Source of the DNA: Bradyrhizobium sp. ISRA430
Lineage (GTDB): Bacteria > Pseudomonadota > Alphaproteobacteria > Rhizobiales > Xanthobacteraceae
Reading direction: 5' to 3'
Assembly (NCBI RefSeq): GCF_029909975.1
Contig: NZ_CP094516.1
Location: 6,612,501 to 6,676,500, forward strand
DNA length: 64,000 bases
Shown: piece by piece, positions 37,612 through 46,803 of the stretch
How the letters are laid out: each line of letters starts with the position of its first letter
How positions within the stretch are numbered: position 1 is the stretch's first letter
Made by a program: the position numbers and the translations under genes
The notes under the pieces: generated by a model
Database searches by the model: none
The model's input: the letters and a program-made list of their open reading frames with translations, nothing else
What the model was told of the DNA's origin: nothing

Positions 37612-37686
37612 GAACTTCCGCGACACTCACCCATTCCGGCCCTCGTAGGCCGATCCTCTCCTCAGGGAAGGTGAAGGACTATTCCC

Positions 37687-39276
37687 ATGACCAAACCCAA
37701 AGTTCTCATTTCCGACGCGCTCTCTCCCGCTGCCGTGCAGATCTTCAGGGATCGCGGCGTCGAGGTCGACTTCCAGCCCAATCTCGGCAAGGACAAGGAC
37801 AAGCTGGCCGAGATCATCGGCAACTATGACGGCCTAGCGATCCGTTCCGCGACCAAGGCGACCGCCAAGATCATCGAGAAGGCGACGAAGCTGAAGGTGA
37901 TCGGCCGCGCCGGTATCGGCGTCGACAACGTCGAGATTCCCGCGGCGACCGCCAAGGGCATCATCGTGATGAACACGCCGTTCGGCAATTCGATCACGAC
38001 CGCCGAGCACGCCATCACGCTGATGCTGGCGCTGGCGCGCGAGATTCCGCAGGCCGATATCTCGACCCAGGCCGGCAAGTGGGAGAAGAACCGCTTCATG
38101 GGCGTCGAGATCACCGGCAAGGTGCTCGGCGTGGTCGGCTGCGGCAACATCGGCTCGATCGTCGCCGACCGCGCGCTCGGCCTGCGCATGAAGGTCATCG
38201 CCTATGATCCGTTCCTGTCGCCGGAGCGGGCCAAGGACATCGGCGTCGAGAAGGTCGAGCTCGACGACCTCTTGAGGCGCGCCGACTTCATCACGCTGCA
38301 CACCCCGCTCACCGACAAGACGAAGAACATCATCGACGCAGCCGCGATCGCCAAGATGAAGAAGGGCGTGCGCCTCATCAACTGCGCCCGTGGCGGCCTG
38401 GTCGACGAGCAGGCGGTGGTCGAGGCGCTCAATTCCAAGCACATCGCCGGCGCCGCCTTCGACGTCTTCGTCGAGGAGCCCGCCACCTCGAACGTGCTGT
38501 TCGGCCATCCCAACGTGATCTGCACGCCGCATCTCGGCGCCTCCACCACCGAGGCGCAGGAGAATGTCGCGCTCCAGGTCGCCGAGCAGATGTCGGACTA
38601 TCTCATCTCCGGCGCGATCTCCAACGCGATCAACTTCCCGTCCATCACCGCGGAAGAAGCGCCGAAGCTGAGGCCGTTCATCGCGCTTGCCGAGAAGCTC
38701 GGCTCTTTCGCCGGCCAGCTCACCGAAACCGGAATCTCGAAGGTCACGATCACCTATGAGGGCCACGTCGCCGAGATGAAGATCAAGGCGCTGACCTCCG
38801 CGGTGCTGTCGGGCCTGCTGCGGCCGATGCTGGGCGAGGTCAACGTCGTGTCCGCACCCGTCGTCGCCAAGGAGCGCGGCATGGTGGTCGACGAGGTGAC
38901 CCGCGCCGCGCAGAGCGACTATGAGAGCCTGATCACCGTCACGGTCGCGACCGAACGCCAGGAGCGTTCGGTCTCCGGCACCGTCTATCACGACGGCAAG
39001 CCGCGCCTGGTCGACATCAAGGGCATCCGCGTCGACGCCGAGTTCGGCAAGTCGATGATCTATGTCACCAACGAGGACAAGCCGGGTTTCATCGGCAAGT
39101 TCGCGGGGCTGTTGGGCGACGCCAAGATCAACATCGCGACCTTCCATCTCGGCCGTGTCGAGCAGGGCGGCGATGCCATCGCGCTCGTCGAGGTCGACGG
39201 CGCGGTGCCGGCGGACGTGCTCGCCAAGGTGCAGGCCCTGCCGCAGGTCAAGCAGGTCAAGGCGCTGACGTTCTGA
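37687..39276 (+). CDS. serA: D-3-phosphoglycerate dehydrogenase SerA
   Basis: A 529-residue enzyme for the first committed step of serine synthesis. Domain order: substrate/NAD domains (1-310) with the dinucleotide loop 'GVVGCGNIGSIVADRAL', the catalytic Arg in 'NCARGGLVDEQ' and the His in 'CTPHLGASTTEAQENVA'; then an allosteric substrate-binding domain (about 315-450) and a C-terminal ACT domain (about 455-529, 'VTNEDKPGFIGKFAGLLGD'), the usual serine-feedback site. This is the long SerA class. ATG 37687 is preceded by GAAGG. Confidence 0.95.
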   Translation: MTKPKVLISDALSPAAVQIFRDRGVEVDFQPNLGKDKDKLAEIIGNYDGLAIRSATKATAKIIEKATKLKVIGRAGIGVDNVEIPAATAKGIIVMNTPFGNSITTAEHAITLMLALAREIPQADISTQAGKWEKNRFMGVEITGKVLGVVGCGNIGSIVADRALGLRMKVIAYDPFLSPERAKDIGVEKVELDDLLRRADFITLHTPLTDKTKNIIDAAAIAKMKKGVRLINCARGGLVDEQAVVEALNSKHIAGAAFDVFVEEPATSNVLFGHPNVICTPHLGASTTEAQENVALQVAEQMSDYLISGAISNAINFPSITAEEAPKLRPFIALAEKLGSFAGQLTETGISKVTITYEGHVAEMKIKALTSAVLSGLLRPMLGEVNVVSAPVVAKERGMVVDEVTRAAQSDYESLITVTVATERQERSVSGTVYHDGKPRLVDIKGIRVDAEFGKSMIYVTNEDKPGFIGKFAGLLGDAKINIATFHLGRVEQGGDAIALVEVDGAVPADVLAKVQALPQVKQVKALTF

Positions 39277-39287
39277 TCGACGATTTT

Positions 39288-39322
39288 GTCATTCCGGAGC
39301 GCTTCGCGCGTCCCGGAATGAC
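39288..39322. repeat. Short palindrome, ends-only copy of the GTCATTCCGG repeat
   Basis: 'GTCATTCCGGAGCGCTTCG' pairs with 'GCGTCCCGGAATGAC' to form a hairpin 11 bases past serA. It is the outermost part of the repeats at 17034 and 46610 with the interior lost. Confidence 0.85.
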
Positions 39323-39352
39323 GGATATCATATCATATATTCCGACCTACGG

Positions 39353-39392
39353 AACAAACGCCGCTCTCCTGCGAGGGCGGCGTTTTTGTTTG
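39353..39392 (+). terminator. Rho-independent terminator after serA
   Basis: The long stem AACAAACGCCGC/GCGGCGTTTTTGTT with a CTCCTGCGAG loop has a T-rich descending arm and lies about 75 bases past the stop. It is nearly symmetrical and could work on both strands. Confidence 0.85.
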
Positions 39393-39502
39393 ATCAGGCC
39401 GGCGCTTTATTTTCCCCGCGACCTCCAAACTTTGTGTACCAATGGCGCGAGGATGCGACCTCCAAGTCGCTAGCTCCAAATCGTTCGAAAAGGGAGAAAC
39501 CA

Positions 39503-40675
39503 ATGCGTGAAGCCGTCATCGTTTCCTATGCGCGCACGGGCCTGGCGAAGTCCGCCCGCGGCGGATTCAACATCACGCCGCCGATGTCTCTCGCGGCCCA
39601 CGCCATCCACCATGCGGTCGATCGCGCCGGTGTCGAGAAGGACTATGTCGAGGACTGCTATCTCGGCAATTGCGCCCATGGCGCGCCGAACATCGGCCGG
39701 CAGGCCGCACTGCTCGCAGGCCTGCCGAAGACCACCGCCGGCGTGTCGGTGAACCGCTTCTGCTCCTCGGGGCTGCAGACCATCGCGATGGCCGCCAACT
39801 CGATCCGCTCCGACGGCGCCGATTGCATCGTCGCCGGCGGCGTCGAGAGCATCTCGATTCCCGGCGGCGGCTCGCCGAAGGAATCGATCGATCCGGAACT
39901 GCTCAAGGTCGCGCCCGACATCTTCATGGCGATGATCGACACCGCCGACATCGTCGCCGAGCGCTACAAGCTCAGCCGCGAATATCAGGACGAGTTCTCG
40001 CTGGAGTCGCAGCGCCGCATGGCGGCGGCGCAGCAGGCGAACAAGTTCAAGGACGAGATCGTCCCGATGAAGACCAAGATGAAGGTCGTCGACAAGCAGA
40101 CCAAGGCGGAGAGCATCGTTGACTACATCGTCGACCGCGACGAGTGCAACCGCCCCGAGACCACGATGGAAGGTCTCGCCAAGCTCGAGCCGGTCAAGGG
40201 CCCCGGCAAGTTCGTCACCGCCGGCAATGCCAGCCAGCTTTCCGACGGCGCCGCGGCCGTGGTGCTGATGGAAGCCAAGGACGCCGAGAAGCGCGGCCTC
40301 AAGCCGCTCGGCCGCTTCGTCGCCTGGGCGACCGCCGGCTGCGAGCCTGACGAGATGGGCATCGGTCCGGTGTTCGCGATCCCGAAGCTGTTGAAGCGCA
40401 CCGGCCTGAAGATCGACGACATCGATCTCTGGGAGCTCAACGAAGCCTTCGCCAGCCAGTGCCTGTACTGCCGCGACAAGCTCGGCATCGATCCGGCCAA
40501 GTACAATGTCAACGGCGGCTCGATCGCGATCGGCCATCCCTTCGGCATGACCGGCGCACGCCTGACCGGCCACCTGCTCCAGGAAGGCGCGCGCCGCAAG
40601 GCCAAGTGGGGCGTCGTGACGATGTGCATCGGCGGCGGCCAGGGCGGCGCCGGCCTGTTCGAGATCTATAGCTGA
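39503..40675 (+). CDS. Thiolase (acetyl-CoA acyltransferase)
   Basis: A 390-residue thiolase. The acyl-accepting cysteine is Cys87 in 'NRFCSSGLQT'; the general bases are His345 in 'IAIGHPFGMTG' and Cys375 in 'CIGGGQGGAG'. It performs reversible condensation or cleavage of 3-ketoacyl-CoA; the sequence looks closer to degradative FadA-type enzymes than to biosynthetic PhaA. AAAGGGAG precedes ATG 39503. A strong terminator follows, so it is monocistronic; no partner dehydrogenase or hydratase is adjacent. Confidence 0.9.
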   Translation: MREAVIVSYARTGLAKSARGGFNITPPMSLAAHAIHHAVDRAGVEKDYVEDCYLGNCAHGAPNIGRQAALLAGLPKTTAGVSVNRFCSSGLQTIAMAANSIRSDGADCIVAGGVESISIPGGGSPKESIDPELLKVAPDIFMAMIDTADIVAERYKLSREYQDEFSLESQRRMAAAQQANKFKDEIVPMKTKMKVVDKQTKAESIVDYIVDRDECNRPETTMEGLAKLEPVKGPGKFVTAGNASQLSDGAAAVVLMEAKDAEKRGLKPLGRFVAWATAGCEPDEMGIGPVFAIPKLLKRTGLKIDDIDLWELNEAFASQCLYCRDKLGIDPAKYNVNGGSIAIGHPFGMTGARLTGHLLQEGARRKAKWGVVTMCIGGGQGGAGLFEIYS

Positions 40676-40693
40676 TCAAGGCCGTAAGAATGC

Positions 40694-40732
40694 AAAAGGC
40701 ACGGCGCCGCAAGCGCCGTGCCTTTTTGTTTG
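40694..40732 (+). terminator. Rho-independent terminator after the thiolase
   Basis: The stem AAAGGCACGGCGC/GCGCCGTGCCTTT with a short CGCAA-type loop continues into TTGTTTG, 20 bases after the stop. Confidence 0.92.
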
Positions 40733-40796
40733 GGGCCGGCCAAACGCTCGGTTCGGTCATAGGTTCGTGGCGTGATTCTGGTCAGACCTTCTTCGA

Positions 40797-41483
40797 TCAG
40801 AGTCGCTCGAACAAGATGTCGAAATAGGCGCCACCGGATGCGCGCTTCGCAAACCGATCCTCGCGGTTCACCTGAAATCCGAAGGGTTTCAGATACGAGC
40901 ATAGTTGGTCAACGGTCGCACAATTTCGGTACGACTCGAAGTCCGCCGCTTCGGCCTTGATGAATCGGAACTGCCGCAAGATGTCCTCCGCACCTCGCAG
41001 GACCAGCAACTCCGAGCCCTGAGTGTCCAACACAAGGGCATTGTATCGACCCGGATCGATCCCCGACATCTCAAGAGCCGTTTTCAAGGTTGACGAATGA
41101 ATCGTTATGTCGCGGACGTAGTGCACATCTGGCCAAATGTCCTTGTGGCCGCGCAAATCCAGAATAGATGACGACAGGCCATCATTGTTCGAGACATGGA
41201 AGGTGTAGGGCTTGCCATCGCTATCTGCGATCAGCGCATTGATTGCTCGCTGGTCGGGCAGGGAACGGATGTTTTGCTGAAGCTTCTCGAATTGTTCCGG
41301 GATAGGCTCTATCCACGCCACCTTGAGCTTGTGTCGAGCATAGAGGTCTCGTTCTTGGCCAGCATTTGCGCCGACATGAATCACACCGGAACATAGTTGC
41401 AGATAGTTGTCCGGATCGCCGTAAACGCGGCGATAGAGATAGCGGCGCAATCGACCGGCAATGTGTAGCGGCGCCCTAAGCAT
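40797..41483 (-). CDS. FkbM-family methyltransferase
   Basis: A 228-residue SAM-dependent methyltransferase of the FkbM type. SAM motif I is 'GVIHVGANAGQERDLYA' and the acidic motif is 'VAWIEPIPEQFEKL'; the family-typical 'ALVLDTQGSELLVLRGAEDI' follows. FkbM enzymes O-methylate sugars or secondary metabolites. ATG 41483 is chosen ('MLRAPLHIAGRLRRYLYRRV'); the upstream open frame is not conserved. GC content is visibly lower than in flanking genes, with codons such as ATA and AAT more frequent, which suggests transfer. It is divergent from a second methyltransferase gene. Confidence 0.85.
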   Translation of the reverse strand: MLRAPLHIAGRLRRYLYRRVYGDPDNYLQLCSGVIHVGANAGQERDLYARHKLKVAWIEPIPEQFEKLQQNIRSLPDQRAINALIADSDGKPYTFHVSNNDGLSSSILDLRGHKDIWPDVHYVRDITIHSSTLKTALEMSGIDPGRYNALVLDTQGSELLVLRGAEDILRQFRFIKAEAADFESYRNCATVDQLCSYLKPFGFQVNREDRFAKRASGGAYFDILFERL

Positions 41484-41671
41484 AGCGAATTCGCCTGTGT
41501 TCTTGTCGCCCGAACAGCCCACCGGAAAATTAAACCTAACGATGATGGCAACGCGGTGACATCGTGGAACTCGATGGCGCGAGCCACCTCTTTGCAAATC
41601 TCAATGAGCGATGGGCTTGACGTTCTGCGGCGGCATGGCGCAGCCTTCTGCGAGTGACCGGAGGTATTGAT

Positions 41672-42430
41672 ATGGCGAATTCTGTAGCCGGGCATTACGG
41701 GGCGCAGTTCTACAGGGAGCAATCCGGCGGGTCTTTCGAATCTGCGTCGGTCATCGTCCCGCTGGTGCTTCGACTTTTCAGGGTGAATTCGGTCGTCGAC
41801 GTCGGTTGCGGCGTCGGCGCCTGGTTACATGAATTCGCCACGAACGGTGTTGGCGACTATCTCGGAATTGACGGCGACTATGTGCCTCGGGATCAGCTCA
41901 GGATTCCGTCAGAAAGGTTCAAATCCATGGACCTTCGATACATCACCGATGTCGGCCGCAAATTCGATTTGGCGTGCTCGTTGGAAGTCGCGGAGCATTT
42001 GCCCGAGAGTAGTGCCGATGATTTCGTTTCCGCGCTCGTGGTCGCTGCACCGGTCGTGCTGTTCTCTGCTGCCGTCAAAGGACAAGGCGGAAGAAACCAC
42101 CTGAACGAACAGTGGCCATCCTATTGGGCAAGACGTTTCAGTAGCCACGGTTACCACGCCGTCGATTGCATCCGGCCGCAGATCTACGACGATCGCCGGA
42201 TTCGGCCCTGGTATCGACAGAACCTTCTCGTCTTTTGTCGAGGCGATTATTGCCCCCAAGGCTATTCCCCGACGACCGGAGCCTTCGATCTGGATCGTGT
42301 CTTGCCGGACTACTTCGAGTACAAGCTACAGGAAGTCACCGAAGGCAAGAGTGCGGCGATAGCGGCAAGGCATCTTCTCGGAAACATGGGGGTCTTGATG
42401 AGAGCGGCAAGACGTCGGTCCGGTCTCTGA
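41672..42430 (+). CDS. Class I SAM-dependent methyltransferase
   Basis: A 252-residue methyltransferase from ATG 41672 with GGAGG 7 bases upstream. Motif I is 'SVVDVGCGVGAWLHEFA', followed by 'GIDGDYVPRDQL' and the motif II-like 'FDLACSLEVAEHLPESSADD', then 'RPWYRQNLLVFCRGD'. This arrangement is typical of methyltransferases in polysaccharide gene clusters. It is divergent from the FkbM gene; together they form a 1.6-kb lower-GC islet with no glycosyltransferase alongside. The likely substrate is a surface glycan, which is an inference only. Confidence 0.82.
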   Translation: MANSVAGHYGAQFYREQSGGSFESASVIVPLVLRLFRVNSVVDVGCGVGAWLHEFATNGVGDYLGIDGDYVPRDQLRIPSERFKSMDLRYITDVGRKFDLACSLEVAEHLPESSADDFVSALVVAAPVVLFSAAVKGQGGRNHLNEQWPSYWARRFSSHGYHAVDCIRPQIYDDRRIRPWYRQNLLVFCRGDYCPQGYSPTTGAFDLDRVLPDYFEYKLQEVTEGKSAAIAARHLLGNMGVLMRAARRRSGL

Positions 42431-42513
42431 CGCGTCGTTCCCTCACTCGCGCCTCGCATGGCGAGCGCGGCGGAGCGCACCTCACCCTTGGCAGCAATCA
42501 ACCTGATCTCGCT

Positions 42514-45500
42514 TTAAGCCCGCGCCAGCGCCGGCGCGAACACGACCTCGATCAGCGTGCCGGAATTGGCGGCGCTCTTGATGTTGAACTGGGCGCGGTT
42601 GGCTTCGACCAGCGCCTTGGTCAAGGACAGGCTGAGCGCTGAATTGTCCGAGGCATCGCCGGGCGGCGGCGTGCGGAACGGCTCCATCGCGGCCGCGACC
42701 TCCTTCTCGCTGAGGCCATGGCCGGTGTCGCGGATGCGAAGGGCAACCTCGCCGCGATCGGTCAGCGCGGTCGAGACGATGACCTGGCCGCCGGCGCTGG
42801 CGAGCCGGATCGAGTTGGAGATCAGGTTCATGGTGATCTGCCGCACCGCGCGTGCATCGGCCATGACCTGCGGCAGCGCGTGCGCGAGCGAGGTGCGGAT
42901 GATGATGCGCTCGCGGTTGGCCTGCGGCTGCATCACCGTCACGCAGGCTTCGACGAGATCGTTGAGGTGGAGCTTGGCGAAGTTGAGGTCGAGCTTGCCG
43001 GTCTCGATGCGCGAAAGCTCGAGGAGATCGTCGATGATCGCGATCACGCGCTCGCCGGAGGCGCGGATGTCCTTCATATATTCGCCGTAGCGCTCGTTGC
43101 CGAGCGCGCCGAAGCGTTCGGAGATCATCACCTCGGCAAAGCCGATGATGGCGTTCAGCGGCGCTCGGATCTCGTGGCTGATCCGCGCCAGCATGTCGGC
43201 CTTGGCACTGGCGGCGCCGTCGGCGAGCCGCCGCGCCTGCTTCAATTCGCTCTCGCCCTTCTTGCTCTGCGACAGGTCGCGGAACACGGCGAAGAAGTTC
43301 GGGCCGTCGGGCCTGGTGCGGCCCATGATCATGGCAAGCGGAATGACGCCGCCCTTCTTCTCGCGTCCCAGCACCTCGCGGCCGTGGTCGAGCAGGCTCG
43401 AGATGTCCTGGCTCCTCAGGCTTTCCAGATAATCGGTGACGACACGCTGGCTCTCGGGCGCGAACAGGGTCAGCAGGTTCTGCTGCAACAGCGCCTCGCC
43501 GTCATAGCCGAACAGCGCCTCGGCGCTGCGGTTGCAGGCGTGGATGTTGCCTTCGGCATCGAACATGACGATGCCTTCGGCTGTCGTGTCGAGGATCGCC
43601 GCAAGGTCCTCGGCATCCGCCTCGCCGGCATCCAGCTCCGGCTCGGGCGCATCGGCGATCATCACCACACCCTCCGCAACCGCGGGCTCGGCAGCAACAG
43701 CGGCGGCCTGCGGCAGCGCGCAGATCAGCGCATGCGCGGTGTCGCCGTCCCAGGCGATTGCGTGCAGATGCGCCTCGGTGGCGGCGAGCGGCTGATCGCC
43801 ATTCGTCATGCTCGTGCTGATCGTGACCGGCGTGCCGGCTTGCGATGTGCTGCTCGCCGCAGAGACGCCCGCCTCGATGTAGAGCGCGTCCAGTCCGCCG
43901 GCATTCTCCAGCGCGCTCAGGCTGTCATAGGCGATGCGCGCGAGAAAGGCGGGGTTGGCGTAGAGCAGGCGGTCGAGGCGATAGATCAGGATGCCTGTCG
44001 GCAACAGGTCGAGCAGCGTGCGGTCGCGCCCGCTGTCGCCATGCGCCGGCGGCTCGGGCTCGATCAGCCATCCCGCAGGCAAGCGCGGCGGCTCCGGCTC
44101 CGGCGGCGATGGCTCGGCGGCGACCTCGCCCGTCGGCGGCTCGGACGGTGCGCTCCCCATCGCCTCCCGCTCGCGTTCGAGCCGCTCCGACAATTGCCGG
44201 GCAAGCTCGTTGAACGCGCTGTTCTCGACCGGCGTGAGCGTCGGCGATTTGGCATCGCCGAGCGGGCGGAACGGCACAACGTTGGGAGGCGTTTCCACGG
44301 GCGGAGGCGTTTCCACTGATGTTTCCAGATCGGTTGGGTGTGAATTCGCGTCGGTTGCAGGCTCGGGCAGCTCGGCTTCGTTCGGTTCAGGCTCGGATGG
44401 TTCAGGTTCTGGCAGTTCGGGTGCGGACGAGATCGGCTCGAGCGGCGGAGGCGGCCCCTCCGGTTCGGGCTCAGGCCCAGGCTCGACGATGTCGGCGGAA
44501 TGGCGCTGCGGCGTCGGAGATTCCGTGAACAGCTCGAACCGCCGCAGCGCGTCGAGCCGGTTGAGGCGGTCGAGATCGCGGCATACGCCAAAGCCCTTGA
44601 AGCCGGCGAAGTTGCGCATCCGGTCATAGACCGGCAGGCCGGCGAGCTCGACCGGGATTCGTTCGTCGCCGTCGACCGGCCAGTTCACCGTGATCCCGGC
44701 CCAGGTGTCGCGGCTCGCCAGCGCCTCCGCGACGCGGCCGTCCGGATCGAGCGAAAGCTCCTGCGCGATTTCGTGCCAGGACCGGCCGAAGCTGGCCGCC
44801 GTGTGCGCGCCCATCAGGCGGATGAACTCGTCGGAGCCGAGCACGAAGCGTCCCTGCGCATCCATCTGCCACACGAAGCGCAGCGGCTGATGGCGCGGTG
44901 CAGGCGGCTCCGCATGTGCTGACGGCGGCTCGACCATGACAGCCGTGATCGGCTCGGCTTGGGGCGAGACAATGGCCTCTGCCAAGCTATCAACCGGAGA
45001 ATCGATTGCAGCCTGCGCCAGCGCCGCGTTGGACGCGGGCGGCTCCGGCTCGGTCGGCACGGGCGCCGGCATCTCGACGGGCTCGGCGAACGCGTCGAAC
45101 AGCGCAAATTCGGCAGGCGCCTCGTTCGACAGCGCCGGCTGCTCATAGTCCGGCACCCCGGCCGGCTCGCGCCCGGTGTCTTCAGTGGCCCCAGCCGTCG
45201 TCTCAGGCGGCACTTGCCTGGTGTCCGGCGCGAGCAGCGCGATGAGACCGACATCGGCCCCCAGGCCGACCCGTTGCAGCACCATGTGGCCGATACCGAT
45301 CGGCGCCTCGACGCGGCCCTGCCCCAGCGCCTCGCTGCGAGCCTGTTCGAGCCCGGCCTCGCCGAGATCGCGAAAGCCGAGCAGGGGGCGGGCGGCTTCG
45401 CTTGCGCCGATGAAAAGCCCGTCGGGCGCGAACGCGGCCATCGGCAGGTGGACACCTTCGACCAGGCGCTGGAGGCGCTCCACCAGCGGCATGGTGCGGC

Positions 45501-45870
45501 CGGTCGGGTCCATCGCGGTGACGAGCACGCCGCGGCCGCCGTCGGGAAAGTCGAGCCGTGCGCAGGCGCAGGTCATCAGCGTGCCGAGCCGGGCGCCGAA
45601 GCCGCGCAGCCGCTCGAGCCGGACCGCGCCGCTCGCCGCAAGCTGGCGCGCGAGACGGGCAACCTGGCGGCGATGCGGATCCGCAGGTCCGAACGTCCTT
45701 GCCGCGAGCGCTGCGGCATTGGGCGCGCCGAACAGCCTTGCGCCAACGGGATTGGCCCAGAGCACGTGCGTGCCGTCGGTCGACCAGAGCCACGCAGGCA
45801 GCGGAGAGGTCGCATGCACGGCCAGCCGCGGATCGCCCACGCCTCGCAACTGGAAATCCGAACTAGTCAT
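42514..45870 (-). CDS. Large PAS-domain sensor histidine kinase with degenerate ATP lid
   Basis: A 1118-residue soluble protein. The N-terminal half holds diverged PAS-like segments separated by long Pro/Glu-rich linkers; a clear PAS domain ('EDLAAILDTTAEGIVMFDAE') precedes a HisKA domain with His899 in 'SHEIRAPLNAIIGFAEVM'. The HATPase has an N-box ('NLISNSIRLA') and G1 'DTGHGL', but the G2 box reads 'SALSLSLTKAL' (about 1077-1087), where related kinases have G-L-G. The HisKA helix resembles the PdhS/PleC/DivJ group that controls CtrA signalling. It has no transmembrane helix. Autophosphorylation may be weak or lost. ATG 45870 is chosen; no response regulator is adjacent. Confidence 0.85.
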   Translation of the reverse strand: MTSSDFQLRGVGDPRLAVHATSPLPAWLWSTDGTHVLWANPVGARLFGAPNAAALAARTFGPADPHRRQVARLARQLAASGAVRLERLRGFGARLGTLMTCACARLDFPDGGRGVLVTAMDPTGRTMPLVERLQRLVEGVHLPMAAFAPDGLFIGASEAARPLLGFRDLGEAGLEQARSEALGQGRVEAPIGIGHMVLQRVGLGADVGLIALLAPDTRQVPPETTAGATEDTGREPAGVPDYEQPALSNEAPAEFALFDAFAEPVEMPAPVPTEPEPPASNAALAQAAIDSPVDSLAEAIVSPQAEPITAVMVEPPSAHAEPPAPRHQPLRFVWQMDAQGRFVLGSDEFIRLMGAHTAASFGRSWHEIAQELSLDPDGRVAEALASRDTWAGITVNWPVDGDERIPVELAGLPVYDRMRNFAGFKGFGVCRDLDRLNRLDALRRFELFTESPTPQRHSADIVEPGPEPEPEGPPPPLEPISSAPELPEPEPSEPEPNEAELPEPATDANSHPTDLETSVETPPPVETPPNVVPFRPLGDAKSPTLTPVENSAFNELARQLSERLEREREAMGSAPSEPPTGEVAAEPSPPEPEPPRLPAGWLIEPEPPAHGDSGRDRTLLDLLPTGILIYRLDRLLYANPAFLARIAYDSLSALENAGGLDALYIEAGVSAASSTSQAGTPVTISTSMTNGDQPLAATEAHLHAIAWDGDTAHALICALPQAAAVAAEPAVAEGVVMIADAPEPELDAGEADAEDLAAILDTTAEGIVMFDAEGNIHACNRSAEALFGYDGEALLQQNLLTLFAPESQRVVTDYLESLRSQDISSLLDHGREVLGREKKGGVIPLAMIMGRTRPDGPNFFAVFRDLSQSKKGESELKQARRLADGAASAKADMLARISHEIRAPLNAIIGFAEVMISERFGALGNERYGEYMKDIRASGERVIAIIDDLLELSRIETGKLDLNFAKLHLNDLVEACVTVMQPQANRERIIIRTSLAHALPQVMADARAVRQITMNLISNSIRLASAGGQVIVSTALTDRGEVALRIRDTGHGLSEKEVAAAMEPFRTPPPGDASDNSALSLSLTKALVEANRAQFNIKSAANSGTLIEVVFAPALARA

Positions 45871-46219
45871 CCAACCGGCTTGCTTTTCACTCTCACGCGT
45901 CGCTCTCACGCGTCTTGGGCGTCGGGTTGCGGGGACTGCCGGAATGACAGCCTTAAGAAAGGGTTAGTATCGCGCGCGGGCGCGGGCAGGTCCACGCCGC
46001 TAGGCCAAAGGAGGAGCCGAAAGCCGCGATAACCTTAATCTGGATGAACCCGCAAGGGTGGGCCTGCGTTGCTTCCCCTGAGATTCGCGAGGGGCCGGGT
46101 GCTGCGTCATACCGGCAATATCCCCGCTGCTAGTCTCATCGCGGGCAGGTCAGGGACGGCCCGGGCGCGTCGGGGGACGGGCGCAAAGGCCGACAGCAAC
46201 ATTGACAGGAGTAGCAGGC
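45871..46219. other. 349-base gap before the first phasin, structured but unassigned
   Basis: No convincing gene on either strand. The stretch 45980-46120 is rich in small complementary segments (for example 'AACCCGCAAGGGTGGG' and 'CCCCTGAGATTCGCGAGGGG'), so it may encode a long phasin leader or a small RNA. A near-match to the PhaR-type site, TGCGTTGC, occurs at about 46065. Confidence 0.4.
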
Positions 46220-46603
46220 ATGACCCAGCAGGCGCATGAACGTTTTGAGATTCCGGCGGAGATGCGATCCATGGCGGAAACGAACTTCAAGCGGGCGCGC
46301 GAGACGTTCGAGAAGCTGTTCGCCGGCGCGCAGGCCGCGGCCGGCTCGATGGAGGAGCGCGGCGCGACCATGCGCGCAGGCGCCAGGGACATCGGCGCGA
46401 AGGCTAGCGCCTTCGCGGAAACCAATGTGCAGGCTTCCCTCGACTACGCCCAGTCGCTGGCCCACGCCAGGGACCTCTCCGAGGTGATGCGGCTGCACGG
46501 CGAATATGTGCAGGCTCAGATGCATACGCTTGCCGAACAGGCCAGCGAAATGAGCCAGGTCGTCAGCCGCGCCGCGATCGACGCGACCAAGCCCAAGCAC
46601 TAG
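46220..46603 (+). CDS. phaP: Phasin family protein
   Basis: A 127-residue helical protein that coats polyhydroxybutyrate granules. The phasin pattern is clear: 'FEIPAEMRSMAETNFKRARE', then 'FEKLFAGAQAAAGSMEERGA', then the amphipathic 'NVQASLDYAQSLAHARDLSE' and 'YVQAQMHTLAEQASEM'. It has no Cys or Trp, which is typical. ATG 46220 follows GCAGG; an in-frame start six codons earlier is possible. A second phasin lies 357 bases downstream after a palindromic repeat. Confidence 0.9.
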   Translation: MTQQAHERFEIPAEMRSMAETNFKRARETFEKLFAGAQAAAGSMEERGATMRAGARDIGAKASAFAETNVQASLDYAQSLAHARDLSEVMRLHGEYVQAQMHTLAEQASEMSQVVSRAAIDATKPKH

Positions 46604-46609
46604 GAAAAC

Positions 46610-46717
46610 GTCATTCCGGGGCGCGCCACTTGGCGTGCGCCCGGAATCGATTCATCCACGTTCGCTGCGGCCCGATGGATTTCGGGCTCCCGCGCTCCGC
46701 TCGGGCCCCGGAATGAC
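46610..46717. repeat. Palindromic repeat (GTCATTCCGGGGCGCG type), full copy 2
   Basis: Ends 'GTCATTCCGGGGCGCGCCAC' and 'CTCGGGCCCCGGAATGAC'; interior 'GGAATCGATTCATCCACGTT'. It matches the element at 17034-17130 in order and orientation. Confidence 0.85.
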
Positions 46718-46803
46718 AGAGGAGCTGCCGCAACCAAGAGTTCCCCCGGCGAGGAACCGCATCCTGGCCGGGTTAAATTTTCGCGACGCACCTCCGATCA
46801 CAT

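Noticed and set aside
42718..44319. A 533-codon plus-strand open frame
   Set aside because: Antisense of the histidine kinase, low complexity, no conserved motif.
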